From Hymenoscyphus infarciens (Eukaryota > Ascomycota > Leotiomycetes > Helotiales > Helotiaceae), in the NCBI GenBank assembly GCA_001414345.1, contig LLCB01000065.1, positions 124,001 through 188,000 of the forward strand: 64,000 nucleotides of DNA. Reading direction: 5' to 3'. The position numbers and the translations under genes were made by a program. Under the pieces are notes generated by a model. It did no database searches and was not told the origin of the DNA. It was given only the letters and a program-made list of their open reading frames with translations. Positions 22,452 to 33,765 of the stretch are shown in pieces; the first letter of the stretch is position 1; every line of letters begins with the position of its first letter.

Positions 22452-24896
22452 ATGGATGATCGACACGACCAAATAGAAGAAGCTCATAAACAAACATTTG
22501 AATGGGTCTTCCGGAACGAACCCTTTGTCGAATGGCTCGAACACGGGAATGGCGTTTTTTGGATCAATGGAAAGGCCGGCGCTGGGAAATCCACCCTCAT
22601 GAAGTTTATTTTCCATGATCACAGGACCCGGCAGCATCTCAATGTAGAGTCATCGCAAGATCCTTCAGTATTTGCAGGATTTTTCTTTCACGACCGGGGT
22701 ACTACTCTCCAAAAATCCCAGACTGGCTTACTCAAGTCAATTCTGCACCAAATAATCGGACAATTTAAAAAGCTCGCCGCGGCTACTTGTGGGGAGCGTT
22801 ATACCTCCGTCTACGCATTTTACAGAAAGAACCCAAGCAAATTGCTTTATCAGGATATCACGAAGGAACCTATGCAACATGAGTGGTCACGCTTTGAACT
22901 ACTTCGAACTTTCAAAAATATTCTTCGGCAAGCGGACTTTCCTCTAAGGCTATTTCTTTTAATTGACGGTCTAGATGAATATGAAGGCGACAAAGACGAG
23001 CTTGTGGATTTACTGCAAGAGGTAACATCTTCATTGGGACCCGATTCCCGCTTACGACTGTGCCTGTCCAGTCGGCCGTGGAACATATTCCAAGATGCGT
23101 TTGGGAACGGTCTCAACTTTCGGCTCCAAGACCTCACATACAGAGACATCAGCTTATATGTGTCAGGGAGCTTGAATAGTAGAGCTAGAGTGAGAGAGCT
23201 TGAGCGCATCAATCAAAATAGTACCTCGGAGCTTTTTGATGAAATCGTCCAGAAGGCAGACGGAGTTTTCCTGTGGGTCAAACTTGTGGTGAAATCACTC
23301 GTAAATGGGCTTCGAAATTATGACAGCATCACAGATCTCCGAAAGCGCCTGGAGACCTTTCCAAAGGATCTTGAACCACTATACAAAAGAATGATCGATG
23401 AGATAGATGAAATATACGTTCAAGAAGCGGTAAAACTTTTTTATATCATGCAGACAACTCGTAAGTCTCCAAGGACGCTCTCTCTGTGGCGTGCGCACGG
23501 AGAGGGGGAAGCAAAAAACAATGATGGCAAAATTGAGTATCTCACCGCCGAAGATCAGGTTGCAAGATGCCTCGAGGTTGATGGGAGACTGAGAAGCAGA
23601 TGCGCTGGTCTTCTAGAAATCAAGTTCGCAGGCATATACTCCTACGAAGATACACTTCAATATGGTTCTCTTCAAGCAGAAACAAAACTACCCCAGAGCC
23701 GTTTCGCTCTCGTGGAATCCACGGTGCAATATCTACACCAGTCTGTCAAGGACTACTTCAGGAAACCCGAGATAGTGTCTCTTTTGATGAATTTATGTCC
23801 CGAGTTACAGTTCGAGCCCCACGAATGGTTACAGCAAGCATATATGAGAGAGATCAGAGATTGCTTTGGCCACCCATTTCAGACGTTTATAACGAAGCGA
23901 GAACAGGAGCCCGGCATCGTATGGGAGCCACTGGATGAATTCATATATCACACAAGAGCCCTGGAACTGAAATATGGAACAGCACAGACCCGGGAACTCA
24001 ATAAGATTGACACAATGTTACAGCGAGAAAGCGTATCGAGCGTGATGCCAATAGACGACCTGTCAAATCCACCCCATTGGTCTGTATGGTGTGCGGGACG
24101 ACTCCGAAATTACCCTAGCAAGGGCCCATTATTGCATTGGAAAATGTCTTTGCTTACTTTCGCTGTTATTTCCGGGCTCCAGAAATTCGTCGAAAGCACC
24201 ATCTCACAGCCTGGATTCAAAATCAATGAGCATCCTGGGCGGCCTTTGTTACATTATGTGATTAAACTTCCAATTGGATACACAAGAGTACTAGACAGCC
24301 TTGGAATGGCGGAGCTGCTCCTTAAACATGGCGCAGACCCAACCATTTATTTCGAAGAAGAAGAAGGCGGGTCGTCTGCGTTGGAGCTTGCCTTGACAGA
24401 ACAACACAGATCTCTAAGCAGGGAAGAAGGGGAGCGTTTCATTTCCTTACGACGTCTAATGTTGCAATGGAAGATTAACAATTCATTACTACTTTCACCT
24501 CCTGCTATACCAACGTTGCAATCGCAGGCCTCTTCTAGAGCGTCTAGTCGCAGTCCACGAGGGAGCACGGGGTCAAGGTCCAATACTTCAGTCGCCAGTC
24601 AACCTACTAGGTTGCCATCAGTGCTTCAAATTGACGGAACGTCTGATCGAAATGAACGCAATATGTTGTTATTCGCCTGGCAGAATCAGAACTTATATGT
24701 TGATCCGGACGAAACACCGAACCATCCGGATATATCTCATCATTCTGGGATCTCTTCGATAGACAATACTGGACAGAAAAATATCCTAAATACGGAGAGA
24801 AATCCGGGGCCAAAAGCGGAAACACGGCTCCATGAAAGCGCTTCAGAAGGTTTTACCAATTCAAGATCTAGCAGTTATTTTTGTTGTTTTCGGTGA
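22452..24896 (+). CDS. NLR C-terminal part: NACHT NTPase with ankyrin-like tail
   Basis: Open for 814 codons from ATG 22452 (the exon itself starts about 22443 after an AG). Motifs: DDRHDQIEEAHKQTFEW (typical lead-in), Walker A INGKAGAGKST (residues about 38-48), Walker B LFLLIDGLDEYE (about 167-178), LRLCLSSRPW (sensor-like SSRP), GVFLWVKLVVKSL, and STVQYLHQSVKDYF (winged-helix region). Near the C-terminus MAELLLKHGADPT is an ankyrin consensus; flanking PLLHYVIKL and SALELALTEQH suggest two to three degenerate repeats, followed by a Ser-rich tail (SRASSRSPRGSTGSRSNTS). Fungal NACHT NLRs act in non-self recognition and regulated cell death; the ligand is unknown. Whether this half is translated separately from its hydrolase is uncertain because of the upstream TAG at 22005. 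Confidence 0.85.
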   Translation: MDDRHDQIEEAHKQTFEWVFRNEPFVEWLEHGNGVFWINGKAGAGKSTLMKFIFHDHRTRQHLNVESSQDPSVFAGFFFHDRGTTLQKSQTGLLKSILHQIIGQFKKLAAATCGERYTSVYAFYRKNPSKLLYQDITKEPMQHEWSRFELLRTFKNILRQADFPLRLFLLIDGLDEYEGDKDELVDLLQEVTSSLGPDSRLRLCLSSRPWNIFQDAFGNGLNFRLQDLTYRDISLYVSGSLNSRARVRELERINQNSTSELFDEIVQKADGVFLWVKLVVKSLVNGLRNYDSITDLRKRLETFPKDLEPLYKRMIDEIDEIYVQEAVKLFYIMQTTRKSPRTLSLWRAHGEGEAKNNDGKIEYLTAEDQVARCLEVDGRLRSRCAGLLEIKFAGIYSYEDTLQYGSLQAETKLPQSRFALVESTVQYLHQSVKDYFRKPEIVSLLMNLCPELQFEPHEWLQQAYMREIRDCFGHPFQTFITKREQEPGIVWEPLDEFIYHTRALELKYGTAQTRELNKIDTMLQRESVSSVMPIDDLSNPPHWSVWCAGRLRNYPSKGPLLHWKMSLLTFAVISGLQKFVESTISQPGFKINEHPGRPLLHYVIKLPIGYTRVLDSLGMAELLLKHGADPTIYFEEEEGGSSALELALTEQHRSLSREEGERFISLRRLMLQWKINNSLLLSPPAIPTLQSQASSRASSRSPRGSTGSRSNTSVASQPTRLPSVLQIDGTSDRNERNMLLFAWQNQNLYVDPDETPNHPDISHHSGISSIDNTGQKNILNTERNPGPKAETRLHESASEGFTNSRSSSYFCCFR

Positions 24897-25330
24897 CGGT
24901 AGGCAGATTTTGTATATATATAAATATTCCATCAGCGAGGAACCCAGAAAATACTATCTTTACCCTATTACTTTCAACTTTCTGCTGATGTTGTTTCATA
25001 TCATGCCCCCCCCCCCCTTTTTTTAAAAAAAAATTATATATACCCTTCGAGCAAATATAGAACCACAGGGCTTGGCTACTATCTGTTGCTGTTTTACCTT
25101 GATAAATACTCCCAGGCTACCTTTCGAGGGGTGTCACAAGATGACATAGTAAGCTCTCTAGACTAGAATCTTCACATTGAGCCCCTAGCTCTACTGGCAC
25201 AAGACCACTCATTTTTCTCATCTTCAACCGGACTTACGTCTATCCAATACCACCAAATACTACTTTCTTTTCTTATATGCACCACCGATGATGGCGACGT
25301 AAGAATAATCACACTACCTCGCTCTAAACT
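24897..25330. other. 3' flank of NLR with C12/T-A homopolymer
   Basis: Contains a run of twelve C followed by T and A runs at about 25006-25034. No gene. Composition becomes AT-rich toward the transposon remnant. Confidence 0.5.
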
Positions 25331-26046
25331 AGTGCATTGCTAGGTCTGTACAACGAATAGATGAATAAAATATTAATTATTCATCATAAATATTAAATAA
25401 ATATATAGTATTCAAGCGATTATTCGAGCAATAAGAGCTTAAATGAATATATTACGAATAGTTTCTATTTATTAAGCTTAATATCCGCCCCCTAGGTCTT
25501 AGCATAGAGAGTTTGTATAAGTTGAATTTTACTCCCTTTTTATATATATATTTAAACACAACTAAACTATAAATTCACTTACTTTTAATTTTTATTAATA
25601 GATTGCTATTGTCCCTACTCTTTATTACTTATATTATGTGAAATAGAGTATTATGTTAAAGGATATCATATAACACCTCACTTTCTAAAACCTTATATAC
25701 ATAACCTTTAAACTAAGGTTTTAAAAGGGTCGAAAGGCTCTACTCTTTTCACCTTATTTAATAATTTATCTACTTTTTAGCCTAGAAACGCCTTAGCGTA
25801 GCCTAATTAAGATGACGAAAGCGACTAAAGCGAATAATTTCAAGGGATTTTCATATATATTTAGATAAGTAGGAAACTATACTAAAAGGGTAGAGGATAT
25901 AGAATATTTATAAATAAACAACTACTATTTATACCCTAAACGCTCCTTATTCTTGAATAATTTAAAGGGTATTTTATCCGTGGAAAATCGTGAATATTCT
26001 GAATATATTCGTAGCTTTTATTCGTTGTGCAGACCTATGCATTGCA
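25331..26046. mobile_element. Decayed inverted-repeat DNA transposon (copy 1)
   Basis: Terminal inverted repeats: TAGGTCTGTACAACGAATA at 25341-25359 and its complement (one mismatch) at 26019-26037. The match extends outward with a gap to about 25331 and 26046 (GTGCATTGC versus GTGCAATGCA). The interior of about 650 bp is extremely AT-rich with no open frame. The right-hand part (about 25735-26046) recurs in reverse orientation at 60391-61100, showing this is a dispersed repeat. Length and lack of coding suggest a non-autonomous, RIP-mutated element; superfamily undetermined (TA flanks the inner repeat, as in Tc1/mariner, but the true ends are uncertain). Confidence 0.72.
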
Positions 26047-26237
26047 CCCAGAACCATGGAAAGCCGGCGACAATTGCATGGAAAGACATGGGCCTGGACC
26101 AGCGTGGGGAGCCGTGTGGACTCCCTTACCCCGGAGAGGCGACATGCAACCATTGAGTGAGGGACAAGGGATATACACTGTGGGCGACGATAACATAATC
26201 ATCAACAGTACCTGGACTTAACAAGGATTTTCCGGTT

Positions 26238-26587
26238 GACGAACACGATCCACCCGAGGATATCCATGAGGGGTTTGGAATTACCAGCTTGGTAAATCTG
26301 ATGCTTCCGAGTCTCGCGGAAGGGAGAGATATTCTTGCTACAACGTGGAGAGATGGGAGCCTGAGTATTGTTGACGCGCTCACCGATGGTTTGGATGATG
26401 GTTTTAAGGGGGCTTGGTCACTAGCTTTAAGGTGAATCAGCGTGGGGGTGCGTGGGGCTTGAAGGATGTGAGGGCGCCGTATGTTCCAGATGAGGGACTG
26501 GAAGATAGAATGGAAGAAAGCAGAAGGGCGGATGAGGAATTTTACAGAACGGTCGAGGAGTTGGAAGGGATCAAGACGCCAGATTAA
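26238..26587 (+). pseudogene. Unrecognised protein remnant
   Basis: Normal-composition island between two transposon remnants. Plus-strand frame reads DEHDPPEDIHEGFGITSL, then LPSLAEGRDILATTWRDG, DALTDGLDDGFKGAWSLAL and stops; after a frame change at about 26431 it continues GGAWGLKDVRAPYVPDEGL and RADEEFYRTVEELEGIKTPD to TAA. Looks protein-like, but I recognise no family. A 181-codon antisense ORF covers the same interval and is a weaker candidate (no ordered features). Confidence 0.25.
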
Positions 26588-26950
26588 TTTATGGCGGATA
26601 TGGAGAAAGAAGAAGCGGAAGCTTGCAGGATCAAGGGAATAGATCCACTTGCCAGACACAAACCGTACCAAAATGAAGCGGCAGATAAGTACTGAGAGAA
26701 TACAGAATACCCGCCATAGACCAAGAAACGACGCTATATACTTCTTGTTGGTGGTCCTGAGGCTGGTCCTACGATTGTTGAGGTAGAAGTTGAAGGGACC
26801 GGTAGCTAGGATGAGAAGTTAGCCGTCATTGGTGAATAAAAAGGAGGAAGCTTTGATATCTAATAGTTACCTAGAGAGGAATACTGTTATGGGCGCAATT
26901 GCAAGTCGGAAGGAGGGAGGAAATAGTAGGAAGGTTTGTTTTTCAACTTG
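26588..26950. other. Short spacer, no gene seen
   Basis: Normal-composition DNA between the remnant and the next transposon. No supported feature. Confidence 0.4.
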
Positions 26951-27845
26951 AATGAGCACAGTGTTTTGGGTTTCCCCGCCTAATCTGTTATCCTATCCTT
27001 CCTTGACGATCCTTCTCCTTCCTGCCTCTATTTTGAGGCTATCCCGCCTAATCCTCTCCTAATATATTACTTCTCCTAGCCACTCCGATCCTATTCCGAA
27101 ATTTGTTCCGCCTATCCTTTCCTATCCGAGGTATCGGGGTGGCCTTTCCTAGCCTATAGGGGAGGCTAGGCAGGGTATATACTAGCCTTAAATATATTAT
27201 TTATGGTATTATTAGTGGATTTAGCGGGAGTGGTGCTACCTAAGAAAAGCATATAATATTAGTCTCTAATCGGTACCTAAAAACAGGGGTTTTACCATAG
27301 TAAATCAAGTACCTAGTAGAGCACTTAATTTAGTGCCGTTTACTCCTGTAAGCCCTTATATTTGAGCCTTAACCTAATATAATAGAGACAACTTAGTACC
27401 TCTGAGCGTGGATTATTATAGACCGAAAGTTGTAAGAGAAGTAGAGAGAAAAGGACTTGAATTAGGTTATTACTAATCTACTAGAATAATACCGTAATTT
27501 GAGTATAATATCTCGTCTTTTAGTAGCTTTAATAATATTATTGTTTTTGATACTTCTTGAATTAGTCTATAATATTAGTACTTTTTATTGCTTTTTACTT
27601 ATTTTGATATTTTTTACTTATACTTCCTATTCTGTCCTATTCTCTCTAGTACCTCTTCTTACCTAGCCCTCTCTTTTAGTCTTCCTTACCTCTTCTATCC
27701 AAATTTAGCATCTCTCCTACCTAATTCAGCCTAGCTTATAAGTGAAATTAGCCTATCCTCTCCTTTTCTGATAGAGAGGGGTAGCCTATCCTCTCTAGAG
27801 TGCTAGGCTAACTAAGGCGGGGAAAGCTAAAACACTAAATAGGTA
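26951..27845. mobile_element. hAT-like non-autonomous DNA transposon remnant
   Basis: Begins CAGTG at 26959 and ends CACTA at 27837. The 21-bp ends (26960-26980 and 27816-27836) are inverted repeats of AGTGTTTT-G-TTTCCCCGCC type with two mismatches. The flanking octamers AATGAGCA (26951-26958) and AATAGGTA (27838-27845) differ only by three transitions, consistent with an 8-bp target duplication, the length made by hAT elements. Interior has recurrent CCTATCC/CCTAGCC motifs and no open frame. The superfamily is inferred from end sequence and duplication size. Confidence 0.6.
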
Positions 27846-29308
27846 ACTAAGAAACGATAAGAAGGAAGACGAGCATACTCTCTAGAAACTAACTTAATGA
27901 AAGTCTCTTTGATATCTCAATTATTAAAGGTGATTTATATATTATTTTACAATTAATTAGATTATAATCGTAAGCTTTTATATAGAGCCTTAGTAGCTCT
28001 TAGTTAGCTACTCTAGTAAAGGAGTAAAAAAGTAAGTCACGTACGTATAGATACTACGTCGTCGGCGCTAAATTATCGCTAAAAAGCTATAGTTAGTTAT
28101 TTAGTAATTAGGTTATATCTTTAGAGTTACTATATTTTAAAATTAGTATAACTAACTCGTTAGCTAAAGTTCTTAAATAGCTCGACCTTTATATACTTCT
28201 ATAATTAATTAATACCTTAATTCACTTTACTTATAAAGACTTAATATATATAACCTCTGAAGCTAACGAGTAGAGTATATCTTATTTATTAAGACTAAAG
28301 TTTAGAGATAATTATTTCCGACTAACCTCTAGAAATATACCTCCGAAGCTATATATCTCCGAGAACAAAGATCTTTAAAATAATATATCTCCGAGGCAAA
28401 TATATCCTATCTTAGGAAATAACTACATATTCAAGAGCACTATTTTCGAAAGTATATCTGAAAGGATCTCCTCTCTATTTCCGAGTGTTCGAGGAGGTTT
28501 TAAAGCCTATATGTCTTTCTAATTCTATTTCCGACAGATAAATAATTCCGAGATTGGATTTATTTCAGAGTTTAATTTCAAGAGAAAAGATATCCCCATG
28601 GCGGATATACTTTGGTCGAGCGTTCAAAAATATTTCCGAAAGCTACAAAAGCACATAAAAAGCAGTAGTAGGCACGGACATCCCTGATTTTGGAAAAGAG
28701 CGAAGGTCTTATAGTCTAAAGCATCGAGGAAAGATAGTTAGTAGAGAGAAAGTGTTCTAAATGTTCGGGATAATGAAATAAGGTAGGGATTATTAAGATA
28801 AAAGAGATCTTGAGTAGTTTCCCTTGATCAAATTCAATTATTCCAATTCTTCGAAAAAGATCAATTTATAAATATACTTATGATAATGCAACCCTTACGA
28901 AGTGAAAATTTAGTATATGCAAAATGTCTATACCAAAAGAGTACGAAAGATACAAATATAAACATGCTCCATCCTCCCTCGTTCTATAAACACCCGGATA
29001 TACAAGTGAAATGCCCCGTCTAAACGATAAAATGCACGACGAAATCCACCCACGCAAATGCAGAGCGCAAGTAAGATACAACCAAGCTCTTCGATATAAT
29101 ACACTCGTTCCCTCTTCATCCACAAAAGAAAACATTCCGGCGGGTTGAGGTGGATTTACTCTTCCATATCCATACCCTCAATCGGATCAAATCTATCTCA
29201 AGTCAGCATTTACCTCAACACAATTCCTCTCTCTTCTCTCTCTCTCTCTCACTTCTCCTTCCCAAACCCTCTCGCTCAAAAATAAAGAGAAGAGAAGCAA
29301 AAACAAAC
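27846..29308. other. AT-rich RIP-like block and 3' flank of BRE4-like gene
   Basis: 27.85-28.87 kb is AT-rich with many CTCCGAG/CCGA motifs (28300-28560) and no coding frame. 28.88-29.31 kb has normal composition and a CT run at about 29237-29260; probably 3' UTR of the next minus-strand gene. Confidence 0.5.
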
Positions 29309-32300
29309 TCACCCCATCTCCCCAACCACCTCCTTAGTCCAAAAAGTCAAACTCTCCAACTCCCTCACACACCCCGTCAACGCCCTCGAATAACTATAAC
29401 TATAAATCTGACTCCACCTCCTCCCCTCCCCCTCACTCCGTCCACTCTGCATGCGTTCCAACTCCCTCGTCTGCGCCATCTGACTCTCCACCTCCGCCAT
29501 CTTATCCAGCAACCTCTTCCTCGCCAATGCCGCAGATGGTAAATACCTAGGCACACGTCTTCCACCCCTCAATGCGCCCGCTAGGACGTAGAGGTTCATG
29601 AGAATGACGGCGACAGCGTCCCGACGGAAGGAGAGGAGTGATTCGGCCGCTAGATCGGAGTTGGACATGTAGTGTGGGTGGAAGAAGAGGGAGGATTGGC
29701 GGACGGAGACGAGATATTCGAAGAAGCGCTCGGAGGCGTCTATTAGGGCTGAGTATGGGAGGGGGTCGAAGGGACCGCGGAGGCGGATTTCGTGGCGGGT
29801 TAGAGCCTGGGATTCGTTAGACTGAGGGGGCATTGGGAGAAATGGGAAGTGTGTACCATCAATTGTCTGATTCGAACGAAGCCTTCACGAAGACGACCTT
29901 CTAGCATTTCTCGGAGTGGGTTAGTTGTGTTTGGACAACAATAGGGGAGACATACCAGATCTCGCAACATCCTCAACTCCCGGTTCATGTCCATTTTCAT
30001 AGTACACATACTTCGCAACCACACCGCGATAAATAATACTAGAATAAATCATCATGGCCGCCAACGCCTTCCTCAACTCATGTCTCGCCACAAATGGCCA
30101 AAGCACCCAACTCACAACCACAGCAGCAACAACACCCACAACAAAAGCCACCCCCCTCGTCCAAGCAATTTGAACCACAGAAGGCAACCCCCCATCCGCC
30201 TTCGCCGCAAGCGAAACAACCACAAAAGAAATACACCCTACAATCCCCGACCGCGGATGCGAACTCTGCGTAAACCGATAAATCATGGGTATCATATAGA
30301 TAGCCGCAAAAAGCGCCATGACGAAGGGATTTCCATCTCTAGCGCCGTATGCTAGACCACCCCAAACAGCTCCAAGAATAGCGCAGAGGGCACGGGTGAA
30401 GAGATCTTGAATATTGCCTCCTACGCGGGGATGAGACATAATCCATACCATAGCCACAGCCCACCAGCCTTCATTTTGATTCCACCATCCACGACTTTGT
30501 TCCAACCATCCTGGGACAGCGAGTAGAGAAGTCATGATGATGACTTTGAGAGCGAATCGCATTTCGAAGCCTTGCAGTCGATGGAGTACTAACCACAACC
30601 TATATCTAAATCTCTGTTTTCTCGACGCATGAGAATTACGATCTAATGCTTCATCTTCTTCCTCTTCGTATTTTCCCATGGTATCTGATCTTGATAACCC
30701 GAAAGTTTCGGACTTCTCAATATTGGGAGAGTCTTTTTGGTGAGGGAGGGGTTTGTAAACGTTTGCCATTCCGCGCATTGTGCGGGCTAGTTGGGTTTGA
30801 GAGCGGAAATAGAATCCTGCTGTTACTCCGCCGCGGTCATGTCTTACTTGTGCATTTGTTCTTTGCATGCCCTTTGTGAAGGGATATGAAGGTGGGTATA
30901 TCCGTGATTTTTGCTGCGATTGTTGCATTTCCATGACTTTGACTAGTAGAGCTTCGACGGTCCTGGCAGCTTGACGGATTGGATGGACGAAGAGGAAAAG
31001 CTCGACGACTTCTGGGTGGTCGGAATAGGTTGGTGGTAATGCGGGGTTATCCATTAGGGAATCCTCTGCTTCGTCGTATTTTATCATTCCTTTTCGTAAT
31101 TTGGTTAAGATTCCGATGAGGTCTGAGGAGGTGGTTACTGGTGGACCTAGCCACTGTCTATACCCGGACATTCCCATCAAAACTGCATCGCAGCTTTCGA
31201 ATGCGCTTCTCATGCGAGCAAGCAGTTTTAAAGTTGGCTGCGCAAGCTTGCTGGTTATCAATCGGACAGCCTTGTCTCCTGTTCCTGTTCTAATAATTCG
31301 AGGACGCTTTCGATTCCTCTTGGCGATATCGATGATTGTTTCGCCCGCCACGGAACCGAAGGGGCTATGAAGATTATAAACTTCCGAGCTACTTTCCGAC
31401 GTTTGACTGCTATCGGGTTCTTCGCCTTGAAGATCGGAATAAACCTCACTCCTTTCCGAATGATCAAAAAGGGCACTTTCCATCCTCAGGGAGAGTAAAG
31501 ATCTGATGACAGCCTGCATGAGATTTCGCAGCGCTTCAACATCCGAAGGTGGAAATCGTGTAATGGAAAAATCCAAAGTAAGATCTCGATAACTCTGCGA
31601 AAGATTGACAAATGTAAAAGCCAATTGGCGATGAAGAGCTGTATGGTTTGGGTTAGGCAGCGCCAAACCATCTTGCATGACTCCCAACGCAGTATGAAGA
31701 GATACGGCAAGTGGACGAGCTCCAGCATCTGGAAAAACTGTGCATGCAATTATGAGACAGATAGCTTGACCGAAAAGCCAAGGTATGCCATAGTCAAACA
31801 GCTTTTCCCATGCAACGGCTTCGGAAGTGTCTGCGAGACAGGTATAAATGACAGCAATTCCCGCACATAATACGAGTTGGTAGATTCGGACGTAGTATGA
31901 ACGAAGTGCTGCTTGTGTACCCATGAAAACAACGAGAAATGCGGCGAGAATCCCACCATATCCTCTCCTGGCGATAGACGTAGAATTTGAGAGCCAAAGT
32001 GCGAAGGCTCCCCATCCGAGTCCAGCCGCTGTGCCTAGGCTAGTCTGGAAAGCCCCATCGAATTGAGCTCCGACTGTCCTTCCAGAGTGATTGATGATGG
32101 TTGACAGTACCATTATGTAACTGTACCGACCCAACCATATTCGAACCACAGGAACAAGACATAAAATATAGGCTATGAAAAAACCAAGAAAAGATTTGGC
32201 TAATTTGATGCCAGAACGGGTGGTGGTGACCGCTCGTACCACACTCTGTATATCACGCCATTGTCTCGGTATGAAAAATTTTGGAGAAAGAGGATGCATC

Positions 32301-32857
32301 TTCTTGAAAGTCTGGGGAAGAGTCTCCTCTGCATCCTCCATCATTTCATCGCGACTCACCTTGGGTGGTTTTGAAAATGCACCATCAAAGAAGCCATCTC
32401 GGAGTTCTTCCACCCCATAAGTCTCGAGGTTCAAATCCAAATTTTGAAGCAGAGTCTCGAGGTGACTATGATTCATGCTGACTCTGGGGGATGGTGGTAC
32501 TGAGCCTCCATGATTCCGAATCGATGATGCTCTCGAACGTCGAGGACTGTGATTGAAAGAACCATAATAGATACTTGATGCTGATGATTTAGTGGCGGGG
32601 TTCAGAGCTTGCAGACGGATATGTTTTGCAGCTTTCGCTTCCTCTTTCGCCCCTTGGCGACCGGTTCGGGAAAAAGTGAGACGGCGACGATGAGTTTTAG
32701 TTTGAGAATCGGAATCGTTGCTGACAGCATTTGCTATTGATGTTGAACCCGAAGTGTGAGATCTTGGTTCGGGTAGTTGCGTGGGTTGAGAGGACAGGAT
32801 TGGTCTCGTGTTGGATGTCTTGTCATCTTTACTTTTTAGGGGGGCGGAAGAGGCCAT
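29309..32857 (-). CDS. BRE4-like multi-span transporter (ArAE_2_N / FUSC-like, DUF2421)
   Basis: Three exons on the minus strand, 32857-29956, 29909-29857 and 29806-29309, with GT-AG introns, give 1150 residues. The Ser/Arg-rich cytosolic N-terminus (about 200 residues) is followed by a first membrane block (SFLGFFIAYILCLVPVV, IVLSTI-type helix, GILAAFLVVFMG, LVLCAGIAVIYTCLA, WLFGQAICLIIACTVFP), a long cytosolic middle, then a second FUSC-like block (FALKVIIMTSLLAVPGW, VAMVWIMSHPRVGG, CAILGAVWGGLAYG, VMALFAAIYMIPMIYRF, VGVVAAVVVSWVLWP) and a cytosolic DUF2421 C-terminus. This doubled architecture is that of fungal Brefeldin A-sensitivity protein 4 relatives and aromatic-acid exporter-like proteins. 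Substrate unknown; plasma or endomembrane location inferred. Confidence 0.9.
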
Positions 32858-33765
32858 TGCTTTGAAGGATTCGATGCCGTGCTTAATGACGCTTCTTAGT
32901 GGTCATGTTGAGCAAACGCTACCCTGCCCAATTGCAACACAGAATGCTCTGTAACGTCTCAACCCAATTCGGAAATAATACCAGCGTTATTGGGCGAGGA
33001 GTGCTGGTCAATGATGAGTGAGACTGGGACTGAGACGAGAGGGGAGACTGGCTATGAGTTTGGATGAGATGAGACAACGATGCAAAGAGGAGAAAAGAGA
33101 AGCTTCCTCTACATGTCTAAGGTATTGTACTTGTATCCCAGACACAAGGCTCGGAATTAACACTGGCTGTGGTGGTGGTGGTGGTGCCCAAGTGCTCTCG
33201 GAGCTCTCACGGAGTCTTTTCGTCTTTTAGATCTACCGCTAAAACTGCTAAAACTCTAGCCAGTGTGCTCCCACTAAGTGCCTCTCGCCAATCAGAAAGG
33301 TTCATGCAATCGGCCTCTTTCGGTCCACTTCCCACGTGCTGAGGTTGGCTACTCACCCTCACCGCGAATCGAACCAAAGGTAGAAGAAGGTAGGAGACTG
33401 GATAAGTGTTGTATCGTGGCGAAAGCAAAGGTTAATTGCCAATTAATTTCGAGTTCTCTACTACTAGTACTTATATGTGGCGCGTCTGCGTCTGCTAAAA
33501 CCAAAAGTCTCCTTAAACCTTGGTCCCCTGTTTTAAACACCCCAACGCGCTAGCCTATGCCAAACCTCTAACCCAACTCCAGGTCCTGAACCGAACTTGA
33601 ACTTCTTTTTCTCTCCACAACACACCTCAACGCTTCCAGGCTACTCTAAGCTACTTGTGGGGAGCTGAAGTGCCGCATCCCAACCCCCCTCTCCTCACTC
33701 TATTGCCTTGCACTGCACTCTACCGCATTCTACTGCACTCTACTGCACTCTACCGCACCCCCAAC
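32858..33765. promoter_or_regulatory. Divergent promoter region BRE4-like / sirtuin
   Basis: About 0.9 kb between divergent genes. Short GGTGGTGGTGGTG run at about 33170-33187; CT-rich leader with repeated CTACTGCACTCTA-type units at 33705-33750 just before the sirtuin ATG. No gene supported. Confidence 0.5.

Noticed and set aside
26126..26671. 181-codon minus-strand ORF
   Set aside because: No domain, low-complexity composition; the plus strand has more protein-like sequence, though itself broken.
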